From NCBI GenBank assembly GCA_902512585.1, contig CABXJW010000002.1:1-59176 (forward strand): a stretch of 59,176 nucleotides of DNA, given 5' to 3'. The stretch is from an uncultured Woeseiaceae bacterium. GTDB lineage: Bacteria > Pseudomonadota > Gammaproteobacteria > Steroidobacterales > Woeseiaceae. Every line of letters starts with the position of its first letter. The first letter of the stretch is position 1. The notes beneath the pieces are model-generated. The model saw only the letters and a program-made list of their open reading frames with translations, was not told the origin of the DNA and did no database searches. A program made the translations under genes and the position numbers. This document shows positions 20,258-30,101 of the stretch, piece by piece.

Positions 20258-21211
20258 TTAATTTTTCTTCACTAACTCATTAAACTTATCGAATGAATCA
20301 ATAGTATTAAATTTTATGGCTTGATTGTTCTTATCAATTCTTTTAGCCAAGCCCGATAGTACTCCACCCGGTCCGAATTCTACAGAAATAGCTATATCCT
20401 TGCTAGCAATGTCCTGCATAGTTTCCGCCCAACGAACTGGATTATAGAGCTGACGCGTGAGTCCTTGAATTATACTCGTTTTATCAGAATAAAGTTTAAC
20501 ATCAACGTTATTAAGAACAGGAATAATAACTTTATTATAATTGACCTCTTCTAATTTTTTTTGTAATTTTTTTGCTGCTGGATGCATTAACCTACAATGC
20601 GATGGAATGCTGACATTAAGTAACATGGCTCTTCTGGCGCCATTTTCTTTACAAAGATTGATAGCTCGCTCTACTGCACTCTTTTCTCCCGCGATAACGA
20701 CTTGGCCAGGTGCATTGAAATTGACAGCCTCAACTATTTCATCTTCTTCAGCTGCTTTACAGGCATTAATAACACCAAGATTATCGAGCCCTAATATTGC
20801 TGCCATTGCACCAGAATTTTTTGGTACAGCCTGATGCATCAATTGCGCCCGATATTTAACCAGCTCGATAGTTCCCTGAAAATCCAGCGCGCCGGAGCAA
20901 ACCAGTGCTGTATATTCCCCTAAACTATGTCCTGCCATAATTGCCGGACTAAGTGTTGTTTTAGATATAAAGAATCGCCATGCAGCAACTCCAGCAACAA
21001 GCATTGCTGGTTGCGTATAAAGAGTGTCATTTAATTGTGCTTCAGGACCATCAGTTATTAATTCCCAGAGATCATAACTTAATACTGAACTAGCTTCATT
21101 GAAAGTATCTCGGACAATACTAGAGGCTGAGTAAAGCTCAGACATCATACCTATAGACTGAGAACCTTGACCAGGAAACACCGCAGCGAACATATAAATA
21201 TTCCAATTCAA
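20258..21211 (-). CDS. fabD: malonyl-CoA:ACP transacylase
   Basis: FPGQGSQSIGMM; MAGHSLGEYTALV active-site GHSLG. Likely start MFAAVFPGQG at 21193. Confidence 0.95.
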   Translation of the reverse strand: MNWNIYMFAAVFPGQGSQSIGMMSELYSASSIVRDTFNEASSVLSYDLWELITDGPEAQLNDTLYTQPAMLVAGVAAWRFFISKTTLSPAIMAGHSLGEYTALVCSGALDFQGTIELVKYRAQLMHQAVPKNSGAMAAILGLDNLGVINACKAAEEDEIVEAVNFNAPGQVVIAGEKSAVERAINLCKENGARRAMLLNVSIPSHCRLMHPAAKKLQKKLEEVNYNKVIIPVLNNVDVKLYSDKTSIIQGLTRQLYNPVRWAETMQDIASKDIAISVEFGPGGVLSGLAKRIDKNNQAIKFNTIDSFDKFNELVKKN

Positions 21212-21346
21212 AAATAAGTTAGTTTAATTCTATATTATAACTTCGCCATAATTAATTAATATTTAAATGTTATTGCGCTTTAATAAATCTGATTAATAGG
21301 TGTATGATTGATGTAAATTGGAAGTAAGAAAAATTAAGGCAATATT

Positions 21347-21775
21347 TTGGACAAAAAAAATAAAAATCAAGGCTTCACTCTTATTGAAATTATGGTAGTG
21401 GTTATAATTTTGGGCATACTGACAGCTATCGTTGCCCCAAATATTATAGGCAGAGTTAGTGATGCTCAAATCTCAGCGGCCAAACAAGATCTCAGAAATA
21501 TTGACAGTGCGCTGAGATTATATCGTCTAGATAATTTTAATTACCCATCGAATGAGCAAGGTATAAAGGCACTCACCGTAAAACCAGTTGGACAAAATAT
21601 TAGAAACTGGAAAGGCCCCTATTTAAATAAAACACCACTTGATCCATGGGGTAATCAATACCAATATGTGTACCCTGGATTAAATGGTGAAATTGATATA
21701 TTTACCTATGGTAGAGATGGTCGTATGGGAGGTGAAGGCGACGATGCTGATATCGGTAATTGGGACAATCAGTAA
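21347..21775 (+). CDS. gspG: type II secretion major pseudopilin GspG
   Basis: NQG|FTLIEIMVVVIILGILTAIVAPNI; GPYLNKTPLDPWGNQYQYVYPG; TTG start. Confidence 0.95.
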   Translation: MDKKNKNQGFTLIEIMVVVIILGILTAIVAPNIIGRVSDAQISAAKQDLRNIDSALRLYRLDNFNYPSNEQGIKALTVKPVGQNIRNWKGPYLNKTPLDPWGNQYQYVYPGLNGEIDIFTYGRDGRMGGEGDDADIGNWDNQ

Positions 21776-22349
21776 TAATTTACAGCAACTGAAGTCACCA
21801 CTTCTTAGTAACCAAAAATCAAGGAACTCCAGTGGCTTTACATTAATAGAGCTTCTGCTTGTAATTGCTATTCTCGGTGTAATAACCTCAATTTCAATAT
21901 TTGCAATCAATACAGCAAGTAAAAATGATGACCTTAAAAATGATGCTAGTCGATTAATATCACTGATAGAATTATCCAGAGAAGAGGCAATCATGCAAAG
22001 TCGTGATTACGGTATTGAATTTCTAGATGATGGTTATCAATTTCTTGAATATATACCCGATCTTGAATCATGGAAAATAATCATTAATGATAATTTATTT
22101 AGAAAACGAAAATTTTCTCCAAATATCCAATACGATCTTTATATTGAAAATAAGGCAATCAAAATTACTGAGGAACAAAAGAATAGTAAACGCGATGCTA
22201 ATGATAATTTAAATTTAGAGAGAGTACCTCATACTCTTATTTTATCCAGCGGAGATTTGAACCCATTCTCATTAAGACTCTATAAAAACTTAAATTCGGT
22301 AATTGAGATAAGCGCTTCATTGGATGGTGCAATAAATGTTACTGAATAG
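21684..22349 (+). CDS. gspH: type II secretion pseudopilin GspH (start uncertain, probably internal to the listed ORF)
   Basis: SSG|FTLIELLLVIAILGVITSISIFAI prepilin motif; position after gspG. Confidence 0.82.
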   Translation: MVKLIYLPMVEMVVWEVKATMLISVIGTISNNLQQLKSPLLSNQKSRNSSGFTLIELLLVIAILGVITSISIFAINTASKNDDLKNDASRLISLIELSREEAIMQSRDYGIEFLDDGYQFLEYIPDLESWKIIINDNLFRKRKFSPNIQYDLYIENKAIKITEEQKNSKRDANDNLNLERVPHTLILSSGDLNPFSLRLYKNLNSVIEISASLDGAINVTE

Positions 22350-22740
22350 CTTTGCTGGCATAGAAGATAAACACTCAGCCTTTACTCTAATTGAAGTCTT
22401 GATTGCTTTAACTATTGTTGCAATCGCCCTGGGCAGCGCCATCAGCGTCACTAGCCAAGATATTATGCGTGCCGATTCCATGCAACAAAGAACATATGCG
22501 AACTGGATTGCACAAAATAAAATTGCGGAATACAGAATCAATGAATTATCGCCTAAAACTGGTAAGGATGAAGGTGAGGTTTTTTTTGCTGGAGATACTT
22601 GGAATTGGGAGACAACCATCACAGAAACAGGTATAGACAATTTATATCGTCTTGATGTGGCCGTTAGCATTTCATCAAGAGAACTTCCAGATAGAACCAT
22701 TACTGGCTTTATTCAAAATAAGTCAAAAATCACACCATGA
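22336..22740 (+). CDS. gspI: type II secretion pseudopilin GspI
   Basis: HSA|FTLIEVLIALTIVAIAL; ANWIAQNKIAEYRI region typical of GspI. Confidence 0.85.
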   Translation: MLLNSFAGIEDKHSAFTLIEVLIALTIVAIALGSAISVTSQDIMRADSMQQRTYANWIAQNKIAEYRINELSPKTGKDEGEVFFAGDTWNWETTITETGIDNLYRLDVAVSISSRELPDRTITGFIQNKSKITP

Positions 22741-23357
22741 TTAATCACGCCCATAATAAAGGATTTACATTAATTGAAACCTTAGTCTCAATTACAATTT
22801 TTTCCATTTTATCAGTCTTAGCCTATAGCACGCTAAATCAAACAATAATTACAGCAGATATTTTATCTAATCGAATGGATAATGTTCAGTCTCTACAGAG
22901 AGCAGTAAGATTGATCGAGCAAGATTTCCTGCAGCTCGCCCGAAGACCTATCAGAAGCGAGATTGGCAATACTCAATTAGCTGCTCTTACAACAAGTTCT
23001 GCTAATATTTTTCCAATTGAACTCACAAGGCATGGGTGGCCCAATCCACTCATGTTAAAAAGGAGCACCTTACAACGAATTGCCTATAGCTTGGATGGAA
23101 ATAATTTACTTCGACATTACTGGAATGTACTAGATAAGACTTATATGAATACAATACAAAGTGATATTATTTTAGGTAATGTTAGAGAATTTAATTTTTC
23201 TTTTTTGAAAAATAAGGTCGATTGGACTGATCAGTGGCCACCTATAGATGTTGAAACCAATAATAGTTATACAATTTTACCCAACGCCATAAAGGTAACC
23301 ATTATTTTTACTGACGATACCGAAATTTACCGATTAATTAAAATATCCAATGAATAA
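22737..23357 (+). CDS. gspJ: type II secretion pseudopilin GspJ
   Basis: NKG|FTLIETLVSITIFSILSVLAY; LQRAVRLIEQDFLQLARRPIR; overlaps gspI. Confidence 0.88.
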   Translation: MINHAHNKGFTLIETLVSITIFSILSVLAYSTLNQTIITADILSNRMDNVQSLQRAVRLIEQDFLQLARRPIRSEIGNTQLAALTTSSANIFPIELTRHGWPNPLMLKRSTLQRIAYSLDGNNLLRHYWNVLDKTYMNTIQSDIILGNVREFNFSFLKNKVDWTDQWPPIDVETNNSYTILPNAIKVTIIFTDDTEIYRLIKISNE

Positions 23358-24279
23358 TAATATTAAAGGCCATAACAAAGGTGTCGCCTTAATTACCGCT
23401 ATGATGATTGTAGCCATTACTGGAATTATTAGTTCAAACTTGTTATGGGATAATATCTTAGATACACGGCGCACAATGACAACACTCAGTAGAGATCAGG
23501 GTGTGCAAATTGCACTGGGTGTTGAAAGCTGGATCTTAACTTTACTTAAAGATGATGCGGTCAATACAAAATCAGATCATTTAAAGGAATTTTGGGCAAA
23601 AGAATTACCTCCATTGCCGATTGATGGCGGTGAAGTTTTTGGAGAAATTACTGATCTCCAAGCTAAATTTAACGTGAATAATTTAGTCTCAAGTGATGGA
23701 AAAATCAATGAATATTCTCTGAATCAATTCAAACGCTTATTAAGCTTGCTAAACATCAATAATAATCTTGCCTCAGAGCTTATAGACTGGATAGATCCTG
23801 ATCAATACCCAACATTTCCTGGTGGCGCTGAGGATGATGAGTATACAAAGTTAATACCTCCATATCGAACAAGTAATCAGCCAATGATTTCAATTTCTGA
23901 AATATTATCCCTTAAAACAATAACAAAAACCGATTACAGAGTATTAAAAAAATTCATTACCGCCCTTCCATCTCCAACAAAGATCAATGTTAATACAGCA
24001 GATCCATTAATCTTGGAATCTCTTGGTGACGGTATCACTAAAAATGATACTCAAAGACTAATAAAAGAAAGAGACCCTTCTGGATTTAATGATGCTGCAA
24101 ACTCATTTAGATCTTTACTTCTTCCTGAGAATTTATCTAAGATAAGTGGCACAACTAATTATTTTCAATTAAAGCTTATAATAAGAATTGATACTGTCAG
24201 TATAACTATGTTTAGTGTCATAAAAAGAGATGAGAATGGAAATGCCGCTATTTTAAGAAGAAGTTTTGGGGTTATTTAA
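23350..24279 (+). CDS. gspK: type II secretion minor pseudopilin GspK
   Basis: NKGVALITAMMIVAI; DLQAKFNVNNLV; ELIDWIDPDQ; KINVNTADPLIL. Confidence 0.88.
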   Translation: MNNNIKGHNKGVALITAMMIVAITGIISSNLLWDNILDTRRTMTTLSRDQGVQIALGVESWILTLLKDDAVNTKSDHLKEFWAKELPPLPIDGGEVFGEITDLQAKFNVNNLVSSDGKINEYSLNQFKRLLSLLNINNNLASELIDWIDPDQYPTFPGGAEDDEYTKLIPPYRTSNQPMISISEILSLKTITKTDYRVLKKFITALPSPTKINVNTADPLILESLGDGITKNDTQRLIKERDPSGFNDAANSFRSLLLPENLSKISGTTNYFQLKLIIRIDTVSITMFSVIKRDENGNAAILRRSFGVI

Positions 24280-25505
24280 TGACAAATAAAACTATAATTA
24301 GACTAAATGAGCATTCTCCAGAATACGCTGAATGGATTGAAGTTAGCGAGCAAGGAAGGCAAGTCAGTGAACCGCAATCAGGTCCATTAGAGGATCTCCC
24401 GGATAATCTTCGATCGAATCATATCCTTGTTTTATTACCAGGAATGGAAGCTACAACAACATTTTTAAAACTACCTATCAAATCAATGCAGAAAATTAGA
24501 GCAGCTATACCTTTTGCACTAGAAGAGGAGCTTGCTGGTGATATCAAAGATTTGCATTTTAGCTTTAATAAAATTAAGGATAATAATGAAATATCCGTGA
24601 CATTAATTGCAAAAAAACGCCTTAATCATTATCTAAAACTCTTAGAAGAATCAAATATCAAATCATCTGTAATTACTTCAGAAGTTTTTGGTCTTGAAAA
24701 AATCAATAACACAATCACCATGATGATTGAGCCAGATAAAATTATACTAAACAATGGTTTGAACATAAATGTGGCTATAGAGAATAATAATTCACTGGAT
24801 ATCAAAAATATCATCAACCAAATAAAGAAGGATGGAGATTTCATCCAAATATATCTCAGTGAAGACATAAAGAACTATAATCAACTAGCAGATAAAATCA
24901 AAACAGATCAAGACAATATTGATATAAAGCTCATTCCAAAATACTCCATACAAAAACTATCACAGATTATAGTTACTTCGAATTTCGTAAATCTATTGCA
25001 AGGAAAATATGCAGTAAAAATTGATATTGCTAACTATTTTAGGCCATGGAAATACGTCGCAATCTTGATTATTACCCTTGGCTTCACTTCAATAGTCAAT
25101 GAGGCGTTATTGTATAAAGAGCTTACTGAGCTTGAATATGATTTGGTTAATCGTTTCTCAAATGAATATAGGAAATTTGATCCGAAAGCACGCAATATTA
25201 GTGATCCACTCCGAATTATTTCGGCGCTCCAGAATAATGGTCCAATTATTCCAGAGGTTTCCGTATTTTTGAGCTCTCTAGTTAATCTAAGCGAAGCTTT
25301 GAGTAAAAATAATGCGACTATCAATACAATAACTTACCAGGATGACATTGTTAATATCCGCATAACTTCCCCAGATGTAGCATCTCTTGATAAAGTTCGG
25401 AGAAATATCAATCAAAATAGCAATTTTCAGGCCACCATTTTATCCACCAATCAAATTTCAAATAATATTGAAAGTCGACTCGAGCTCAGGTTGAGAGGGT
25501 CATGA
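24279..25505 (+). CDS. gspL: type II secretion protein GspL
   Basis: LLPGMEATTTFLKLPIKSMQKIRAAIPFALEEELAGDI; single TM segment; position between gspK and gspM. Confidence 0.85.
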   Translation: MTNKTIIRLNEHSPEYAEWIEVSEQGRQVSEPQSGPLEDLPDNLRSNHILVLLPGMEATTTFLKLPIKSMQKIRAAIPFALEEELAGDIKDLHFSFNKIKDNNEISVTLIAKKRLNHYLKLLEESNIKSSVITSEVFGLEKINNTITMMIEPDKIILNNGLNINVAIENNNSLDIKNIINQIKKDGDFIQIYLSEDIKNYNQLADKIKTDQDNIDIKLIPKYSIQKLSQIIVTSNFVNLLQGKYAVKIDIANYFRPWKYVAILIITLGFTSIVNEALLYKELTELEYDLVNRFSNEYRKFDPKARNISDPLRIISALQNNGPIIPEVSVFLSSLVNLSEALSKNNATINTITYQDDIVNIRITSPDVASLDKVRRNINQNSNFQATILSTNQISNNIESRLELRLRGS

Positions 25506-25987
25506 TAAAGCAAATTCAGGAGCTTCAGCAACGTGAATTACTTTTGTTGTTAATGAGTGGAATTTTTTTAATATTAATTTCAATCTATATGTTTATTTGG
25601 GAGCCTCTTAATCAGCAGAATCAATTAACTCAGACTAAAATTAAGCAGTATGAATGGTCGCTCGTTGAGTTGAAATATCTTGAACAACTTAATCAAGTCG
25701 CTGATGAAGTTGACACCACTATTATTGGAGCTGATCAACCACTGGTGGTCGTCATTGATATTGTACTCAGAAAATATAATCTCTATGAAAATCTTCAAAG
25801 AAGCCAACCTATTGGAAATAATACAATACGAATTGAAATCAATGAAGGTAACTTCAATAATATAATTCTTAGTCTTAATGAATTAGAAAGCGTATATAAT
25901 TTAAGTGTTGACATGGCAAACATCTCCGCTTTACAAAATAATATCAACGGCAAAGTTGATGCGAGCATTACCCTTGACAGACTTTAG
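25502..25987 (+). CDS. gspM: type II secretion protein GspM
   Basis: Single N-terminal TM (LLLLMSGIFLILISIYMFIWEPL), size and position. Confidence 0.8.
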   Translation: MIKQIQELQQRELLLLLMSGIFLILISIYMFIWEPLNQQNQLTQTKIKQYEWSLVELKYLEQLNQVADEVDTTIIGADQPLVVVIDIVLRKYNLYENLQRSQPIGNNTIRIEINEGNFNNIILSLNELESVYNLSVDMANISALQNNINGKVDASITLDRL

Positions 25988-26726
25988 AAGCTTAATAAAA
26001 GGCAAAACCATTTTCCTATTGATCGTGGTTTTTTTGATCGGAGCAATTAGTAATTTTCCTGCAAAAGCATTTGTTCGCTACGTGCTACCAGCATCGATAA
26101 TAGTCAATGGTACTAATGGTACAGTTTGGTATGGGTCAGCTAGTGAAGTATCCGTAAATAAGCTATTTCTCCGTGATATAAGATGGTCAATTAAGCCGAT
26201 AATGCTCTTAAGTGGTAACTTAAGTTATAAAATATCGTTATACCCATTTAATGGAAAGATAGATGGATTGGTCAGTAGTAATTTTACTGGCCCACTAACA
26301 TATCATGACATAAAAGGATCACTCTCTGAGGGGACATTATCTGAATTATTTCCATATTTAGGTATTGATGGTGAAATTAATTTAAATATTAACTCACTAA
26401 AATTAGTGAACAATCTTCCAGTGATGATGGATGGCAATATCAATATTATTAATCTCAAGATAAACGGACTATCAGATCAATCTATTGGCAATTATTTGCT
26501 TAAATTTGACCCAACAATTGATTCAATTATTGGTAGCATTGAAAGTGAGAATGCATTAATTGATGTAGCTGGTGTCATAAAACTTGAAACTGATGGCTCC
26601 TATGAGATTACTGGGGTTGTGTCACCAAATCAATTTACACCAGAAAAAATAATTGTGCTCCTGGGTTTCCTGGGCACACCAAATAATTTAAACCAACGTG
26701 ATTTTCGCTTTGAAGGTAGGCTCTAA
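25905..26726 (+). CDS. gspN: type II secretion protein GspN (likely start MRALPLTDF at 25959)
   Basis: N-terminal TM then VRYVLPASIIVNGTNGTVWYGSASEV typical of GspN; terminal position in gsp run. Confidence 0.8.
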   Translation: MLTWQTSPLYKIISTAKLMRALPLTDFRSLIKGKTIFLLIVVFLIGAISNFPAKAFVRYVLPASIIVNGTNGTVWYGSASEVSVNKLFLRDIRWSIKPIMLLSGNLSYKISLYPFNGKIDGLVSSNFTGPLTYHDIKGSLSEGTLSELFPYLGIDGEINLNINSLKLVNNLPVMMDGNINIINLKINGLSDQSIGNYLLKFDPTIDSIIGSIESENALIDVAGVIKLETDGSYEITGVVSPNQFTPEKIIVLLGFLGTPNNLNQRDFRFEGRL

Positions 26727-29700
26727 ATTACGACTACTTTGAGAAGCTTGAAATTCGGAAAGTATAGCGCTACTTTTGGTTTACACTCTGAAAAATTCTC
26801 GTAAATCTTGGCATATTTATTTAATTGATCAGAGTAGCGTTCAATCTCGGAAGTCACAAAATCAGAAAGTCGACCTCCTTCATGAGTACTGGTTTTATAA
26901 TCTATAACCCAATGTTGATCTTGATCATCAATGTATATTTTATCTATGATTATAGAGTGGCGTTCATCATTCCATAATCCAGTAATAGGAAGTTCAGAAT
27001 ATCCTCTCCCCAAAATATATTCATGATTAACTCTATCTTCGATAATATTAGTTATAGTCATCTTAACTCTCGACATCACATCATTTATTTGCTCATTTCT
27101 GACATAAAGATTTCTTGCCCAACAAATCAAAAGATCCTCATTAGAATGCATCTCAGCAATTGACGGCATTACGCCATGATTAAAAACCATATCCAACCAG
27201 CGGTGAACAATAACACCAACTTTTTTAGCATTCTCACCAACCCAAGAAAATTCAATATTATTTTGTTGTGATTTATTATTCATTAACTCATTAGTAATTA
27301 TTTTTGGTGGCTCAACCCCAAAAGGTGATAAATATAAATGGTCTATTTTTTGTAATACAGGTTCGACATATATTGATGATGTCACTGTGTCAGAATCAAA
27401 GTTAATATTTTCAGTGCACATTTTTTTTTCATAAGTTAACTTTAGAGTTGGCCATAATCTTCCCAGTAAAGTAGATTTTGATGGAGTGGTTATGATCATA
27501 CTTTCTTTGCTCTGCTTAACTGTGACATTACCAATTATATCAAGTGATTTGATTGCTCTGGTAAATGCAACATATATTAAACGATCTAACTCCAATAAGT
27601 TCCCATCTTTAATAGTGCTTTGAATATAAGAATGCAACTTATCATTCTTATTTGCACCAATGGGGCCAAAGATAATGTCATTTTGAGTATCGTCTGAATG
27701 CCCGGCAAGCCAATTAAGAATCAGTTTACTACTGCCTCTCGTGACCCGCCCTAATGAAGGTAAGATAACATGATCAAACTCTAATCCTTTCGCCTTGTGT
27801 ATAGTCATGACATTGAGCCGAATATCTCCTGTATCGTCATTAGATACTCTTATACCATCGATTTTTTGCTCAAGTTCTGCAGGATCATCTAAATTACCAG
27901 AACACTCAATCTCTTCAAGCACAGTAAAGAATTTTTGAATATTTTCTAATTGGTCATCATTCTGAATTAATGCAGGACCATTGAGTCGATACCATACCAA
28001 TTCAACTCGATCTCTCAGAGAATTAATACCATCAGGATCGATATAATTTAATATTACTTTCTTGAATTTGATCAGTACCTGCTGGCTCTTCTTTGAGAGC
28101 AGTTTAACTCTCTGGTCGTCATGAATTAGGTTCCAAACACTTTTAGAACTGGCATCTTTCACCAATGCAATTAACTCCAGCCAAGACAAGCCTATCATAG
28201 GACCCCTAAGTAAACTTAACCAAGCTGTTCGATCCATTCTATGAGATAACGCTCTAGTAATTGCCATAAGGTCTATTATTTCTGGTAAATCAGTCAATCG
28301 ATCTATCTCAATCGCATTGTATTTAATTCCCTTTTGACGGAGTGACTCCAATAATAGAGTTAGTTGAGATCTTGATCTAACTAATATCGCGATACTGCCA
28401 GAAGTTGCCTCTAATTTATTATTAATTACAGATACCGTGTACCGTGACTCTTCATAGGCATCTTTGTTGTAAAGAGCATGGATATTATAACTACCTATCT
28501 CTCTATTGATAATCGCTGGAATAGCCTGAGTATAGGGAACAGAGCCTTTTAGTAAATCTTGATGAACTGGTAAAACTTTTTCAAAAGTTTCATTGAACTG
28601 ATTTACTAATTTAGTTCCTGATCTATAATTATTTTTTAGAATTAGAAAATGAAGTGGGATACCCCCTATTCCGTGTTTCGTACTTAATAAAAATTTTGAT
28701 ACCTGTGCATTCCTAAACCTAAATATGGATTGCATTGGATCACCAACTAAGAATAAGGTCTTATCATCCTGATCATCCCAACCGCGAGTCACGGCCTCTA
28801 TAAATTGGTATTGACGTAACGAAGTATCCTGCATTTCATCAATCAGCATGTGTTTTATTTTATAATCCATGCTCAACGCAAGCTCTGTAATAGACAGCTC
28901 ATTACCTAACGCTAATCGAGCACAATCAGCCATTTCTATGTAATCTGCAATATTTTTAATAGCAAATATATTTTTAAGTTCAGCGACCACATTAGGTAAT
29001 AATTTAATTAAACTAATTAATATATCCCATTGATCATCATCATAATAAGGTTCTGGAAGATACCTGATAGAATCTAAATTAGATCTTATATCGGGCAATT
29101 CTTGCATATTATTGATTATTTTCAGTATCGCTTCTTTTTCTTTTTTTGCTTCAGGTGGAAAACCATCTTTTACGGTTAATCTTTTCTTCCATGTGCCGGT
29201 CTTTGTGAGGAATAAATTACTTTGCAGGCACCATAAATCATTTTCCTCATAGGAGCTTAATTCTTGTAACGATATAGATTGTGACAATTGCAAAAAACTA
29301 TCATCATCAATAGCTAAATAATCAAAAACTTGTTTCAAAGACTTCAAATAATCGTCCGGTAATGAGTTAATTAAAAGCAGTTGCTGATTTGTGATTAAAT
29401 TTTGAATATTCTCTTCAAGCTGCTGCTTTATTTTAACTTCATTAGTTTTATCCAATGAAAATCCTGACCCCAGAATATCCATCCATTGATCTCTGGTACT
29501 AAGCATTGCTGAAAGATGATTGCAATATTGAGAGATATTTCCATCTAAATGAACAAGTAACTTTTCTGCATCAGAAATATCATCTTCGTATTCTGAAAGG
29601 TCATTTAGTGATGACTTTGCCGCGGCTTGATAGACATCTAACAATTCATGATCAGATACTATTTTTTTTCCAAATCCAAATTTTGACTCAATTGGTGATC

Positions 29701-30100
29701 TGTTTACAATTTCTGAGCATAAGGCATCCAGAGTTAAAATTTTCATGCGTTTGTGAGAATGTAACAACCCCCATTGGTATTTTTTATCAACTTGTAACAC
29801 TTTTATTGCAAACTTATAAGTTTGAAGTTTATGATTAGCTTCAGGTTTGGTTTTAGTGTTGGCATTATTTATAGCTTCTAAAACTCGCTGCTTCATCTCG
29901 TTGGCCGCTTTATTTGTAAAAGTAATGGCCACCACCTCTTCAGGTTGCTGTGACTTAGTTAATAATTTCAGATATCGCTGAATTAGAAGTTCAGTTTTAC
30001 CTGACCCAGCGGGAGCTTGAATGATAAATGATTTACTGAGATCCAATGCCTCCATCCTTGACTCTTGGTCACTTAATTGGCTTTTATTCAATATCAACAT
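26723..30100 (-). CDS. UvrD-family helicase/exonuclease AddA-like (RecB-like)
   Basis: Walker A APAGSGKTELLIQRYL; LFLVGDPMQSIFRFRNA; VMTIHKAKGLEFDHVILPSLGR; C-terminal nuclease motif HWVIDYKTSTHEGG. Confidence 0.9.
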   Translation of the reverse strand: MLILNKSQLSDQESRMEALDLSKSFIIQAPAGSGKTELLIQRYLKLLTKSQQPEEVVAITFTNKAANEMKQRVLEAINNANTKTKPEANHKLQTYKFAIKVLQVDKKYQWGLLHSHKRMKILTLDALCSEIVNRSPIESKFGFGKKIVSDHELLDVYQAAAKSSLNDLSEYEDDISDAEKLLVHLDGNISQYCNHLSAMLSTRDQWMDILGSGFSLDKTNEVKIKQQLEENIQNLITNQQLLLINSLPDDYLKSLKQVFDYLAIDDDSFLQLSQSISLQELSSYEENDLWCLQSNLFLTKTGTWKKRLTVKDGFPPEAKKEKEAILKIINNMQELPDIRSNLDSIRYLPEPYYDDDQWDILISLIKLLPNVVAELKNIFAIKNIADYIEMADCARLALGNELSITELALSMDYKIKHMLIDEMQDTSLRQYQFIEAVTRGWDDQDDKTLFLVGDPMQSIFRFRNAQVSKFLLSTKHGIGGIPLHFLILKNNYRSGTKLVNQFNETFEKVLPVHQDLLKGSVPYTQAIPAIINREIGSYNIHALYNKDAYEESRYTVSVINNKLEATSGSIAILVRSRSQLTLLLESLRQKGIKYNAIEIDRLTDLPEIIDLMAITRALSHRMDRTAWLSLLRGPMIGLSWLELIALVKDASSKSVWNLIHDDQRVKLLSKKSQQVLIKFKKVILNYIDPDGINSLRDRVELVWYRLNGPALIQNDDQLENIQKFFTVLEEIECSGNLDDPAELEQKIDGIRVSNDDTGDIRLNVMTIHKAKGLEFDHVILPSLGRVTRGSSKLILNWLAGHSDDTQNDIIFGPIGANKNDKLHSYIQSTIKDGNLLELDRLIYVAFTRAIKSLDIIGNVTVKQSKESMIITTPSKSTLLGRLWPTLKLTYEKKMCTENINFDSDTVTSSIYVEPVLQKIDHLYLSPFGVEPPKIITNELMNNKSQQNNIEFSWVGENAKKVGVIVHRWLDMVFNHGVMPSIAEMHSNEDLLICWARNLYVRNEQINDVMSRVKMTITNIIEDRVNHEYILGRGYSELPITGLWNDERHSIIIDKIYIDDQDQHWVIDYKTSTHEGGRLSDFVTSEIERYSDQLNKYAKIYENFSECKPKVALYFPNFKLLKVVVI

Positions 30101-30101
30101 T

